From Dugong dugon (Eukaryota; Chordata; Mammalia; Sirenia; Dugongidae), in assembly GCA_030035585.1 (NCBI GenBank), contig CM057474.1:4148501-4212500 (forward strand): DNA of 64,000 nt, written 5' to 3'. Below are positions 1 to 12,640 of this stretch, piece after piece. Numbering within the stretch: the stretch's first letter is position 1; the number at the start of each line of letters is the position of its first letter. Both the position numbers and the translations under genes were made by a program. The notes beneath the pieces are model-generated. The model was not told where the DNA came from. It was given only the letters and a program-made list of their open reading frames with translations, and made no database searches.

Positions 1-3000
1 AACTCAGCAAAGATACAGAAGACCTAAAGGGCACAATCAGCCAACTTGACCTCACAGACATATATAGAACACTCCATCCAACAGCTGCAAAGTACACATT
101 CTTTTCCAATGCACATGGAACGTTCTCCAGAATAGACCACATCTTAGGCCACAGAGCAATCTTCAGCAAGATCCAAAACGTCGAGATAATTCAAAGTATC
201 TTCTCTGACCACAATGCCATCAAGGTAGAAATTAACAATAGAAAGATCAAGGAAAAAAGATCAACTACATGGAAACTGAATAATACCCTGTTTACACATC
301 AGTGGGTAATAGAAGAAATCAGAGATGGAATCCAAAAATTCCTAGAATCAAATGAGAATGAAAATACATCATACCAAAACCTTTGGGACACAGCAAAGGC
401 AGTCCTCAGAGGACAATTTATAGCAATAGATGCACATATCAAAAAAGAAGAAAGGGACAAAATCAAAACATTAACTACAGAACTCAAACAGATAGAAAGA
501 GAACAGCAAAAAAAAGCCCACAACCACCAGAAGAAAGGAAATAGTAAAGATCAGAGCAGAAATAAATGAAATAGAGAACAGAAAAACAATAGAAAGAATC
601 AACAAAACCAAAAGTTGGTTCTTTGAATCAACAAAATTGACAAACCACTGGCCAGCCTGACAAAAGAAAAACAGGAGAGGACACAAATAACCCAAATAAG
701 AAATGAAATGGGGGACATTACAACAGACCCAACTGAAATAAAAAGGATTAGAACAGAATATTATGAAAAACTATACTCCAACAAAGTTGAAAACCTAGAG
801 GAAATGGATAAATTTCTAGAAACACACGGCCTACCCTAACTACAACAAAGTGATGCTGAAAATCTGAACAGACCCATAACAAGAGAAGAGATTGAAAAGG
901 TAATAAAAAAACTCCCAACCAAAAAAATCCCTGGCCCAGATGGCTTCACTGGAGAATTCTACAAAACGTTTACAGAAGAGCTTGTACCAGTACTAATCAA
1001 GCTATTTCAGAGCATAGAAGAGGAAGCAACACTTCCAAATTCATTCTATGAAGCCAGCATAACACTGATACCAAAACCAGGCAAAGACGTCACAAAAAAA
1101 GAAAATTACAGACCAATATCTCTCATGAATATAGATGCAAAAATTCTCAACAAAATTCTAGCCAATAGACTTCAGCATCATATCAAAAAAATAATACACC
1201 ACGACCAAGTAGGATTCATACCAGGTATGCAAGGATGGTTCAACATTAGAAAATCAATCAACGTAATCCACCACATAAATAAAAGGAAAGAAAAGAATCA
1301 CGTGATCATCTCAATTGACACAGAAAAGGCGTTTGACAAAGTCCAACACCCATTCCTGATAAAAGCTCTCAATAAAATAGGTACAGAAGGGAAATTTCTC
1401 AACATAATAAAGGGCATCTATGCAAAACCAATGGCCAACATCATTCTTAATGGAGAGAGGCTGAAAACATTCCCCTTGAAAACAGGAACAAGACAAGGAT
1501 GCCCTTTATCACCACTCCTATTTAACATTGTGCTGGAAGTTCTAGCTAGAGCAGTAAGGCAAGAAAAAGAAATAAAGGGCATCCAAATTGGTAATGAAGA
1601 AGTTAAACTGTCCCTGTTTGCAGATGATAGGATACTATACACAGAAAACCCTAAAGACTCCATGAGAAATCTACTGGAACTAATAGAAGGATTCAGCAGA
1701 GCAGCAGGATATAAGATAAATATTCAAAAATCAGTTGGATTCATATACACCAGTAAGGAGAATGATCAAAAGGAAATCAGGAAATCAATACCATTTTCAA
1801 TAGCCCCTAAAAAGATAAAATACTTAGGAATAAATCTGACCAGGGATGTAAAAGACCTATACAAAGAAAACTATAAAACACTACTGCATGAAACCCAAAG
1901 GGATCTACATGAATGGAAAAACATACCATGCTCATGGATAGGCAGACTCAACATTGTGAAAATGGCAATTCTACCCAAAGCAATTTACAAATACAATGCA
2001 ATCCCAATCCAAATACCAGAAACATTCTTCAAAGAGATGGAAAAACTAATCATTAACTTTATATGGAAAGGAAAGAAGCCCTGAATAAGTAAAGCACTAC
2101 TGAAGAAGAAGAATAAAGTTGGAGGACTCACACTACCTGACTTCAGAACCTACTATACAGCTACAGTAGTCAAAACGGCCTGGTACCGGTACTACGACAG
2201 ATACATTGACCAATGGAACAGAATTGAGAACCCAGATGTCAATACATCCACCTATGGTCACCTGATCTTCGACAAGGGCCCAAAGTCCATCAAATGGGGA
2301 AAAGACAGTCTTTTTAACAAACGGTGCTGGCAAAACTGGATATCCATTTGCAAAAAAATGAAACAGGAGCCATACCTCACACTGTATACAAAAACTACTT
2401 CAAAATGGATCAAAGACCTTAATATAAAGCCTAAAACTATAAAGTTCATAGAAGAAAAAATAGGACCAACACTTCAGGTCTTAATATATGGCATTAACAG
2501 GATACAAACCACAACCATAAATGCACAAAACCCAACAGATAAGCTAGATAACTGGGATCTTCTAAAAATCAAACACCTATGCTCTTCAAAAGACTTCACC
2601 AAAAGAGTAAAAAGAGAACCTACAGACTGGGAAAAAATTTTTGGACAGTACAAGTCAGACAAAGGTCTAATGTCCATAATCTACAAGAAAATCCAACACC
2701 TCTACAACAAAAAGACAAATAATCCTATTCAAAAATGGGCAAAGGAAATGAACAGACACTTCATCAAATAAGACATTCAAATGGCCAACAGACACATGAG
2801 GAAATGCTCGCGATCACTAGCCATTACAGAAATGCAAACTAAAACCACAATGAGATACCACCTCACCCTGGCATTACTGGCACAAATCAAAAACACTGGA
2901 AATAACAAATGTTGGAGGGGCTGCGGGGAGATTGGAACTCTTATGCACTGCTGGTGGGAATGCAAAATGATAGAACCATTTTGCAAAATGATATGGCGCT

Positions 3001-3344
3001 TCCTCAGAAAGCTAGAAATAGACATACCATTCGATCCAGCAATCCCACTCCTAGGAATATATCCTAGAGAAATAAGAGTCGTCACTCGAATAGACATATG
3101 CACACCTATGTTCATGGCAGCATTGTTCATAATAGCAAAACGATGGAAACAACCTAGATGCCCATCAACAGATGAATGGATAAACAAACTATGGTACATA
3201 CACACAATGGAGTACTATGCAACGAGAAAGAACAACAATGAATCTGTGAACCATCTCATAACATGAATGAAACTGGAGGACATTATGCTGAGTGAAATAA
3301 GTCAATCACAAAAGGACAAATATTGTATGAGACCTCTATTGTAA
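1..3344 (+). pseudogene. L1 ORF2 remnant (endonuclease-reverse transcriptase), copy A
   Basis: ORF2p nicks target DNA and primes reverse transcription of L1 RNA. Seen here: an endonuclease C-terminus with the SDH motif (about 205-215), two frameshifts (about 527-535 and 628-636), then one frame from about 700 to 3344. RT palm motifs are present: SIDTEKAFD near 1313-1340 and FADD at 1617-1628, with the catalytic Asp pair intact. A C-x3-C-x7-H-x4-C motif lies near 2911-2965. In-frame stops occur at 837, 2082, 2769 and 3264; copy C has a sense codon at the last three. The 2082 TGA faces CGA in copy C, which suggests CpG decay. Not functional as read. Confidence 0.93.
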
Positions 3345-4523
3345 AAACCCATGAAAAAGTTCACACGCAAAATGTAACAATCTTTGTTGGTTACCAGGGA
3401 TGGGAGGGGTGGGGGGGGAAATACTAAATAGGCAATAGATAAGTGGTATCTTGGGTGAAGGGTGAGACAGTACATAATACAGGGGAAACCAGCACAACTT
3501 GTACTAGGAAAGGTCATGGAAGCGCCATAGACACATCCAAACTCCCTGAGGGACTGAGTTGCTGGGCAGAGGGCTCTGGGGACCATGGTCTCGGGGAACA
3601 TCTAGCTCAACTGGCATGACACAGCTTATAAAGACAATGCTCTACATTCTACCTTGGTGAGTAGTGTCCGGGGTCTTAAAAGCCTGTGAGCGGCCATCTA
3701 AGATACTCCACTGGTCTCATCCCTTCGGGAGCAAGGGAGAATGAAGAGAACAGGATACAAGGAAAAGATTAATCTGAAGGACTAATTGTCCACAGCTACC
3801 AAAGGCCTCCACCCGACTGCGTCCAGTACAGCTAGATGGTGCCCGGCTACCACCACCGACTGCTCTGACCAGGATCACAACAGAGGGTTCTTGACAGAGC
3901 TGGAGAAGGATGTAGAACATAATTCTAACTTATACAAAAAAAAAGACCAGATTTACTGGCCTAAAGGAGACTGGAGAAACCCCAACAGTATGGCCCCCAG
4001 ACACCCTTTTAGCTCAGTGGTGAAGTTACCTCCGAGGTTCACTGTTCAGCCTGGGAGTGGACAGCACCGTAAAACCAAATGAGACTAACGAGGTACAAGA
4101 GTCCAGTGACAAGGGCCAGAGGGCAGAAGGGGACAAGGAAGCTGGTGAAAGGGAACCCAGGGTTGAGTAGGGATAGTGTTGATGTGTTGTGAGATTGTTA
4201 ACCGTTGTCATAGGGCAACATTTGTAGTAACTGTTAAATGAGAAACTATTTTGTTCTGTAAGCCTTCATCTTAAGTGAGAATAACAGCACAATTGGAAGA
4301 GCGTAGTCAATGTCACTGAACTGTGCATGTAGAAATTTTTGAAATGGTGTATCTTTGGCTATATGTATTTTCACAAAAAAAAAAGAGGTTGAGAAGTTAG
4401 AGGGTTGATATGTTGTGGGGTTGTTAACCAGTGTCATAAAACGACATGTGTACTACTGTTTCATGAGAAACTATTTGTTCTGTAAGCCTTCACCTGAAGT
4501 ACAATAAAATAAAAAATAAAAAA
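1..4523 (+). mobile_element. LINE-1 copy A, young, 5' end outside the window
   Basis: Autonomous non-LTR retrotransposon. The window opens inside the ORF2 endonuclease domain. Reverse transcriptase, the Cys-rich C-terminus and a 3' UTR of about 1.2 kb follow, with an A-rich AATAAA-like tail at about 4501-4523. The 3' UTR holds a G-rich purine tract at about 3391-3420. It matches nested copy C (39266-42780) very closely, including the 3' UTR, so both belong to one recent subfamily. The left target-site duplication lies outside the window and cannot be checked. Confidence 0.95.
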
Positions 4524-4604
4524 TTTGTAGGAAAATGTAGCGACACTGACGAGACATCTTACAAACGACTACCCGGAAGTCATTTGCCCTAACTTCCTGT
4601 TGCC

Positions 4605-4946
4605 GTCGTTGTTGTCATCTGCTGTTGAGTCAGCCCTGGATTCATGGCGACCCTGGGCACAACACGAGCAAATGCTGCCTGGTCCTGCCCCGTCCCCATG
4701 ATCTACTGTGGATCGGACCTTTGTGCTCCATAGGATTGCCATTGGCTGATCTTCTTAGATTGCCAGCCCTCTTTTCCCAGTCCTTCTGCATCTGGAAGCC
4801 CTGCTGACACCTCTGCAGCATCACAGCAACAGGCAAGCCTTCACAGACAGACGTCGGTGACTATGAACGAGGTGCATTAGCCAGAATCAAACGCGGGTCT
4901 CTCGTATGAAAGGCAAGAATTCTACTACTGAATCACCACTGCCCCC
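4605..4946 (-). mobile_element. AfroSINE-type SINE, long variant
   Basis: Read on the minus strand it starts with a tRNA-like head. A box A-like GGCAGTGGTGATTCAGTAG lies at about 4926-4944 and a box B-like stretch at about 4886-4900. A body of about 200 bp and a tail ending in a CAACAAC-type stretch at about 4605-4615 follow. The body differs from the common short SINE form of this window, so it is a separate subfamily. No clear target-site duplication seen. Confidence 0.75.
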
Positions 4947-5027
4947 ATCCTAAATACTTAATAAACTGAAATCTTCTACATGCATTATTTTGACCTGGGG
5001 ACCATGGAAAAATTACTAAGTGACTGT

Positions 5028-5191
5028 AAAAACCAAAAAACCAAACCCGTTGCCGTCGAGTCAATTCCGACTCCTAGCGACCCTATAGGACAGAGTAGAA
5101 CTGCCCCATAGCGTTTCCCAGGAGCCGCTGGGGGATTCGAACTGCCGACCTTTTGGTTAGCAGCCGAGCTCTTAACCGACTGCGAGGCTTA
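5028..5191 (-). mobile_element. AfroSINE, minus orientation
   Basis: Typical short form: on the + strand an AAACC-rich tail, then the conserved body with 'gacagagtagaactgcccc', then the reversed tRNA-like head containing 'attcgaactg' (box B complement) and 'gcagccgagctcttaacc'. The insertion lies in otherwise unclassified sequence. Confidence 0.9.
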
Positions 5192-5516
5192 CCCTAACAA
5201 AGGTTCATTTCTCGCTTATGCAAAGTCTGATACAGTTTGGGTGTCTTTCTTCCACCCTGTAGCTATGTCAGCAAAAGCACGTGGCCTCTGAGGTCACTGA
5301 GTCAGGGAAAGAGAGAGATGTAGGAAGCACAGGGACTTTTACTTGCCTCCGCCCAGGAGAAATGCAAGACTCCCACTCACAGAATTCATGCATGAGGTGC
5401 ACACGATTACAACCTCTCTCCCAGGGACGCTGGGAAATGCAGGAAGGAACACAGATATTCGGTAAGCATTGTCTCTGCTGCAATCCACTTGGTTGCTAGT
5501 GGCAGCAAGTGAGAAT

Positions 5517-5640
5517 TCTAATTCATTCATTCACCAAAAAATATTTATTAAGGACCTACAACATGCCAGGCATTGTGCTTACATTCTAACGGAGAATGAT
5601 AGACAATAAGCAATATAGAAAATAAATGAATATTCACACC
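5517..5640 (-). mobile_element. L2 LINE 3'-end fossil
   Basis: Contains the reverse complement of the L2 3' end (attcattcattcacc, atatttattaaggacctac, atgccaggcattgtgctta). Ancient pan-mammalian LINE; only the terminal ~120 bp are recognisable. The right boundary against L1 copy D is approximate. The preceding stretch 5192-5516 shows nothing recognisable. Confidence 0.65.
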
Positions 5641-6096
5641 GCACACAAAAACTCACTCAAAATGGGTCAAAAACCCAAATGTTAAAGCTAAAGCTATAAA
5701 GTTCCTGGAAGATAACATAGGGGCAAGTTAGAGGGCCTAAGTTTTGGCATAAATAAACTATCAAACAGAACCAAATAGGCACAAACAACAGAAGATAAAC
5801 TATATAACTGGGACCTCCTAAAAAATTAAATACTTACGCTCATCAAAAGACTATATCAAAACAGTAAAAAGAGAACCTACAGACTGGGAAAAAATTTTGG
5901 AAATGACATGTTTGTCAAGGGTCAAATCTCTAAAATATATAGAGAACTTCAACAACTCAGTAACAACGAAAAGACAAAAAATGCAAGCAAAAAATGGGCA
6001 AAGGACATGAACAGACACTTCATCAAAGAGGGCATTCAGGCATTCAAAGAGGACTCTAATAAATACATGGAGAGATGCTCGCGATCATTAGCCATT

Positions 6097-6307
6097 CCAA
6101 AAAACCAAACCCATTGCTGTCAAGTCAATTCTGACTCATAGTGACCCAGTAAGACAGAGCAGAACTGCCCCATAGGGTTCCCAAGGCTTTAATCTTTTAT
6201 GGAAGCAGACTGCCACATCTTTCTCCAGCAAAGCAGCTGGTAGGTTCGAACTTCTGACCTTTTGGATAGCAGCTGAGTGCTTAACCACTGTGCCACTAGG
6301 CATCTTT
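6097..6307 (-). mobile_element. AfroSINE, minus, first insertion at a shared site
   Basis: Long body form with the segment 'ctttatggaagcagactgc'-like around 6195-6215 and a reversed tRNA-like head ending near 6302. Flanked by direct repeats CATTAGCCATT at 6086-6096 and 6308-6318. It interrupts ORF2 sequence of L1 copy D. Confidence 0.92.
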
Positions 6308-6318
6308 CATTAGCCATT

Positions 6319-6485
6319 AAACCAAAAAACCAAACCCATTGCTGTCAAGTAGATTCCAACTCACAGTGACCCTATAGGACACAGTAGAACTGCCCCATAG
6401 ATTTCCAAGGAGCAGCTGGTAGATTCAAACTGCCAACCTTTTGCTTAGCAGCTGAGCTCTTAACCACTGCACCACCAGGTCTCTT
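6319..6485 (-). mobile_element. AfroSINE, minus, second insertion at the same site
   Basis: Short-body AfroSINE directly following the previous one. Flanked by CATTAGCCATT at 6308-6318 and again at 6486-6496, after which L1 copy D resumes. The two SINEs differ in body length, so this is two insertions and not one duplicated element. Confidence 0.92.
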
Positions 6486-8282
6486 CATTAGCCATTAGAG
6501 AGATGCAAATCAAAACTATAATGAGATACCATCTCACCCCTGCGAAAATTGCACTGATCAAAAAAACAACAAATGCTGGCAAGATTGTGGGGAGATTGGA
6601 ACTCTTAGATACTACTGGCGGGAATGTAAAATGGTACAACCATTATGGAAAACAGTATGGTGCTTCCTCAAAAAGCTAGAAATAGAAATACCCTATGATC
6701 CAGCAATGTCACTGCTAGGTATACATCCTAGAGACATAAGAACAGAGAAACAAATAGACATATACACACTCATGTTCACTGCAGCATTAGTCACAATAGC
6801 AAAGAGATGGAAACAACCTCAGTGCCCTTCAACAGATGAATGAACAAATTGTGGTACAGACATACAATGGAATACGACCCAACTACAAAGAATAATGAGT
6901 CCGCAGAATATCTTAAAACATGGATGAATCTGGAGACATCACGCTGAGTGAAATAAGTCAAACATGAAAGGACAAATTTTGCACAATACTACTTTTTTAA
7001 AAAGTCAAGAATAGGTATACACACAGAAAGCAACATTCCTTGATGGTTACCAGGGATGGAAGGGGGAGGAGGGGAAATCACTTACTAGATAGTAGGCGTG
7101 TTAATTCTGGTGACAGGAAAGGCAATATACAAAGTCAGCACAACTTTACCAAGGTAAATGAAGACACTGAGAGGTATATAAGAATAAAGAACAACTATGG
7201 TAAAGGCTGTAACATAGACAATTTTGCAACAACAGTAACAAGCAAAAAATATGTAAGTGGTTACACAGGTAGATATGTATGCTATATGGGTGTTGGAAGG
7301 TGTATGTCTGTACATGTGTGTGCATATACAGGTGTATTTGTGGGCATATGTATATACATGTTTGTGTGTGCTATATATATATTCATATATACAACAAAGC
7401 ACATAGTGGGTGCAGATAAGAATACTTCCTAGACATATCCAAAGATTTCATGTGATTGATTTACTGGGTTTGAAGGCTCAGGACCATAGTCTTGTGGGAC
7501 AACTAGGTCAACTGGCATAACTTAGTTCATAATGTTCTACAACCAAGTTTGGTGAGTAGCGTCTGGGGTCTTAAAAACTTTCAAGTGGCCGTCTAGGATA
7601 CAACCATCGGTCTCTTCCCATCTGGAGCAAAGGAGAGAGCAGGAAACAAAAGACTCAAGGAAATAATTAGTCCACAGGACTAACGGCCCACGTGAACCAC
7701 AGCCTCTTCTAGCCTGAGACCGGAAGAACTAGATGGTGCCTGACTACCACCACTGACCATGCTGACCATGGACACAATAGAAGGCCCTGGTTAGAATGGG
7801 AGAAAAATGTAGAAGAAAACTCAAATTCATAAATAAGACCAGATTTACTGGACTGATCGAGACCAGAGGAAGCCCAAGACTATCGCCCTAAGACACCCTT
7901 TTAACCTGGAACTGAAGCCACTCCTGGAGGTCACCTTTCAGCCAAATAATAGACTGGCCTATAAAATAAACAATAACACCCATGAGGAATGTGCCCCTTT
8001 AAAGAATTAACTGTATGAGACCAAAAGCAAAGATGAGCATGCAAGGAGGGGCAGGGAAACTGGATAGACCGAAGTAGGACAGGCGGCATGGAAACTGTTG
8101 AGTGCTGCCACATTGCGGGGATTGTAACCAACATCACAGAACAATTTGTTTATGAATTGGTGAATGGGAATTGAATTTGCTGTGTAAACTTTCACCTAAA
8201 ACACACAAAAATTAAAAAAAAAAAAAAGAAGAAGAAGAAATGTACAAGAAGACAATCACAGATTGTGGTGTATACTCTTCAC

Positions 8283-8500
8283 TACTTCATTCAACAAATT
8301 TGTACTAAACGCCTGCTTTGTATAGATACAGCTCTAGTGCTGGGAATATAACAGTAAATAAAACAAAGTCTCTGCTCTTACAAAGCTTTTGTTTTGGTTT
8401 GGGAGATGGACAATCCATAAGCAAATACATGAACAACATGGCAGGTGATGATAAGGGCAATGCAGAAAAATAAGGTTGGGGGGGAGGCTAAAGACCGATG
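8283..8500 (-). mobile_element. L2 LINE 3'-end fossil
   Basis: Reverse-oriented L2 tail: 'ttcattcaacaaatttgtac', then the tract with 'aaaacaaagtctctgctctt', and a region near 8440-8500 matching the part of L2 upstream of its tail. The rest of the 8241-8866 gap shows no recognisable element. Confidence 0.65.
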
Positions 8501-8866
8501 GGGTGGCCCCTCTGATATAGTGACAACTGTCTATTGTTTGGATTCCGTGAGGAAGCTGATTGAAGACTGTTTGCTATTAACCACACCATCTCCCTCTCCC
8601 ATGATTGGACCCCAGTGTTGGAGTTCATCAAATTTTATGTATTAATATGAAAAGATTTCCCAATACATTAAAATTTTAAAATTCAGGTTACAAGATGGTA
8701 TGTACACAATAATTCCATCTGAAGAACTGGCCTATGTGAGAAAATATGGAAATCTATGCATTAATATAAGAAAGGAGCAATTCCTGTATGTTGAGATTAT
8801 ACACAAATCTCTTTCCTTTTTTGCATAGGTATTTTCTAATTCATCTGTAATAAATATTGGTTAGAA

Positions 8867-9541
8867 AACAAAATCCTCACAACTGGACCAATAAGCAACA
8901 TCATGATAAATGGAGAAAAGATTGAAGTTGTTAAGGATTTCATTTTATTTGGATCCACAGTCAACACCCATGGAAGCAGCAGCCAAGAAATCAAACAATG
9001 CATTGCATTGGGCCAATCTGCTGCAAAAAGCCTCTTTAAAGTGTTGAAAAGCAAAGATGTTACCTTGAAGGCTAAGGTGCACCTGACCCAAGCCATGGTG
9101 TTTTTAATCACCTCATATGCATGTGAAAGCTGGACAATGAATAAGGAAGACTGAAAAAGAACTGATGCCTTTGAATTATGTTTTTGGCGAAGAATATTGA
9201 ATATACCATGGACTGCCAAAAGAACGAATAAATCTGTCTTGCAAGAAGTACAGCCAGAATACTCCTTAGAAGCAAGGATGGCAAGACTTCATCTCACATA
9301 TTTAGAACATGTTATCAGGAGGGATCAGTCCTCGGAGAAGGACATTATGCTTGGTAAATTAAAGGGTCAGGAAAAAAGGTAGACCCTCAACGAGATAGAT
9401 TGACACAGTGGCTGCAACAATGGGCTCAAGCATAACAACAATTATAAGGATGGCACAGGACTGGCTAGTGTTTCGTTCTGTTGTACACAGGGTCACTATG
9501 AGTGGGAACTGACTCGACGGCACCTAACAACAACAACAAAC
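8867..9541 (+). mobile_element. RTE/BovB-like LINE, 3' end
   Basis: 5'-truncated copy covering the region after the reverse transcriptase. Frames give peptides such as LFGSTVNTHGSSSQEIK and LTQAMVFLITSYACESW, typical of the RTE ORF C-terminal part. The end is 'gactcgacggcacctaac' followed by a CAACAACAA tail. Frames are broken (for example a TGA near 9152). Homologous to 46230-47076 and to the 3' part of the large minus-strand copy at 15883-19066. Confidence 0.9.
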
Positions 9542-9596
9542 ATAGGTTATTATATAATAATAAAAAATAATATCTATGAAGACTCTATATGGGCTA

Positions 9597-9779
9597 AAAC
9601 CAAAAACTGACTCACGGAGAACCGCTGTGTGTCAAAGTAGAACTTGCTCAATAGGGTTTTCAATGGCTGATTTTCAGAAGTAGATCACTAGACCTTTCTT
9701 CTGAGGCAACTTTGAGTTGACATGAACATCTAACCTTTTGGTTAGCAGCTGAGTTCACAAACCATGCACCACCCAGGAA
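9597..9779 (-). mobile_element. AfroSINE variant, minus
   Basis: Reverse-oriented SINE with the 'cagaagtagatcactagacc' body segment that marks a second AfroSINE subfamily in this window (also at 28422-28620 and 33641-33786). The reversed head 'ccttttggttagcagctgag' is at the right end. Confidence 0.8.
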
Positions 9780-11224
9780 CATATGGACTAAAGGGCTAAA
9801 TAATTCATGGGTTATGTAAATTATTCCAGGAGAGCAAAGGTGTAAGTTATTGAGTTTGCTGTTAGGAGAGCTAAGAAGGCAGCCAAATTTGGACAAGGTG
9901 GGGGTATTCTCAGAGTTAGGATTTGTTTTTCTCATGTGGGATGGGAGAGATGGACTTCCTTGGAAGACAGAGGGAGAAAGAAGTAATGGTGCCATGATCT
10001 ATAAAAAGGGAATATGGTTGCTTTGCTGTGATAAATGGGAAAGACTTTTCTACCTCCGAGTGCATGCTGCTGTACACACACTCCTCAGGAGGGAGTGTGC
10101 CCTTACCTGGATGGGGACGCAATTTAGGGTAGGATCTAGAGATCAGTCTACTCCAGGAAGTTCCAGGAGAACGAAGAAGCCCCATTTGCTTTGGCCCAAG
10201 TGACAAGCACTACATATTACAAGATGAGCCCAGGGTCACTAATGAGGTAAGTGGACATGGGAAAATGACAAAGTTGCCTGGGGATTCTGAGGATTCCATC
10301 CTCATAATATCTTAATACGCTCTGTGCTAGAGTGCTTTCATGGAAGATTGTGCAAGGAAGGTCATGATTCGGGCAGGTAGCAATTCCCGGGTGTAGAGAG
10401 GACGGGTCCTAGAAAGCATGGATAGGGACCCCTTGTGGCAAACAATGCAGAGTGTACATGAATAATGGAGATGTAAAATGATTTACTATTTCCGGATGGG
10501 AAAAAGTTCTGGATGGGAAAGAATTCTTTTTCTCACTTGGGAATTCTTCGCTGAACTTTAAATGAAAATTAAAGAAGTAGAATCAGAAAAGAAGGCAAGT
10601 GGAGAATGATCAAAAAATGGCAAGTTATTTTTACCCTTTTTTGCCACATTCCATGAAGCACTTGTTCCATTCCCATTCTATCTTGGAGCCCAATTCTGGG
10701 ATAATGTGGACATCTGCTTTAAGCTGAAATTGAGGGTCAAGAAGGAAAAATGTTAGAAGTGTATTAAACAGCTGTTTCCCAAAAACATAGGCAATAGAAT
10801 ATATCTCAAAAGGGAGTCAAAAAACTGCCCATAATCAAACACATTGGTATTTCTGGACCAGAATACATAATCACATTAAATGGGGAAAATAAAAAACAAA
10901 AATAGCCTCATGTCAGTTTGGATCAAGTTTTGTGACTAGTGAATTTTTTTAAAACTTAGGTCTGTAGAGTTTAGGGATTTGGGAACTGTGACTAAGATTG
11001 TAATAAGGGATCGTATTAAGAAATCTGTAATGAAAAATGTTAATTTGTGTATATGCTTTTTCAATTAAAATATTAATAACTTTAGACAAAATTTATAAAA
11101 TTAAGAAACAGATAAAACTAATATCTGGCTATCTGATGGTCATACCTCTAATTGTTGTGTAAGTTCTAAGCTAACAACCTTCAGTCCTTTAATTTAAATG
11201 TTTCTTCTGTTTTGTTCTGATTTT
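9780..11224. other. Unclassified non-coding stretch
   Basis: About 1.4 kb of moderately AT-rich DNA in which I recognise no transposable element, RNA gene or conserved protein. Overlapping reading frames of about 100 codons on both strands near 9850-10206 have no recognisable domain and are judged chance. Confidence 0.5.
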
Positions 11225-11665
11225 TTGTGTATGTGGTAAAACATATATATAACAAAAAGTTTGCTATTTCAACCCTTTTTAAGTGTACAAGCTGGTGACA
11301 CTAGCTACATTAACCATGTGGCTCTTACTCATTTCCAAAAGTTTTCTATCACTCCAAACAGAAACTCTGTACCCCTTCAGCAGTAAGTCCCACTCTCTCC
11401 TCCCCTAGACCCCGGTAACTACTAATAAACTTTTTCCCTATGTATTTGCCTATTCTAAACACTTCATACAAGTGGGATCATACAGTATTTGTCCTTTTGT
11501 GTCTGATTTATTTCACTCAGCAAAATGTGTTCAAGTCTGATCCATGTCATAGCATGTATCAGGACTTCATTTTACCTTGTGGATGAATAATACTCCATGG
11601 TACATATATACCACATTGTGTTCACCCATCTGTTGATGGACAGTTGGGTTGTTGCCATTCTGTTT
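11225..11665 (-). mobile_element. Old L1 3' region, minus
   Basis: Contains the well-known reverse-oriented L1 3' segment with 'gtgggatcatacagtatttg', 'atttatttcactcagcaaaa' and 'gaataatactccatggtaca', which is the complement of the ORF2 C-terminus/3' UTR junction. Diverged and non-coding. Confidence 0.8.
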
Positions 11666-12504
11666 CTTTTTGTTTCTTAAGTACTTCATTCGCCTGTTTT
11701 CCCTTCCTACTTCCTGTGAAATGACTTCAGTCTCAGTGGAGTGTCAGATACCTGAGCCTGGGCCTGACTTTTGCCTGATTCTCTGTCCTCACTTCTATCA
11801 GGATCTGCACTTACGTTTATGGCCTACTCTATGTATCTGAGCTGCAACAAGGTGTTTTGTGGATTTTATTTTATGTTACTTTTTTGATAGCTTTATATCT
11901 CCAAAGAATGAGGCCTTCTTTTTAGACACTGACCCTCTGTCTTGCTCTATGATGTACCGATCTTCTTTAGGACTAAAGAGCTTCATCCTTTGACCTGCCA
12001 CATTTCACTTTATGCCCGTTCCTTGTTTGTCCTTGAAGTCCCATCAACCACCATATTCTAGATCTAAGAACTGTGCTTGAAATGCTTTTGTCCCATTCTT
12101 GCCCCCTTGCCATCAACAATATTTGCCCCTCCAAGTATTTGATTTAATTATTATTTTAGCATATCACATGGATCCTTTAATTCAGTCAAAACTCATTAAT
12201 AGAAACACCCTCAGTTTAAAGTCATAGAACCACACTGAAGTAAGAGCATTGGTCTTCAAGGCCAGAAACCAGGCTGCTGGCCCACCTCTGCCTCCCACCA
12301 CTGCTGTGAGCTGAAGAAAGTCCCAGAAACCATATGGGATCTGATGTGGGCAGGTTTGTCCAGGGCTTCACCCCAATGTCCCCCTATGCTCAGCTAACCA
12401 AGCATCTCTAAAATTTGTCTACCCAAGACATGTAGGAGTTAACAGAGTGGGTATGACCAGCAATATTCCATCAGGGCTCAAGGGGGAGAGAGGTTCATTC
12501 ACAA
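11666..12504. other. Unclassified non-coding stretch
   Basis: No element, gene or RNA recognised. Short open frames, including one of 63 codons at 11649-11840, straddle repeat and unique sequence and carry no domain signal. Confidence 0.45.
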
Positions 12505-12640
12505 GAATGATCGCACAACAGGAAGAATGTAATCAATGTCACTAAATGGTACATGTAGAAACTGTTGAATTGGTGTATGTTTTGCCATCTGTATTCTCAA
12601 CAATGACAAAATAAATAGAATTTTTTAAAAATACCAAAAA
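12505..12640 (+). mobile_element. L1 3'-UTR terminal fragment
   Basis: About 135 bp matching the extreme 3' end of the L1 family of copies A and C ('aatgtaatcaatgtcactaa', 'catgtagaaactgttgaat'), followed by an A/T-rich tail near 12600-12640. A severely 5'-truncated insertion. Confidence 0.7.

Larger units (their letters stand above)
5640..8240 (+). mobile_element. LINE-1 copy D, degenerate, 5'-truncated
   Basis: Starts in the 3' third of ORF2 (translated NSKWVKN-like stretch near 5650) and carries the conserved FDPAI-like segment as YDPAM near 6686-6700. The 3' UTR has a G-rich tract near 7047-7080 and an A-rich tail at about 8211-8240. It is interrupted by two SINEs (6097-6307 and 6319-6485). 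ORF2 is in several frames and not coding. A TG/TA-rich low-complexity patch (7255-7400) lies in the 3' UTR. More diverged than copies A and C. Confidence 0.88.

Noticed and set aside
7255-7400. TG/TA-rich patch as a microsatellite of interest
   Set aside because: Imperfect and short-period only in parts; simple-sequence drift inside an old L1 3' UTR.
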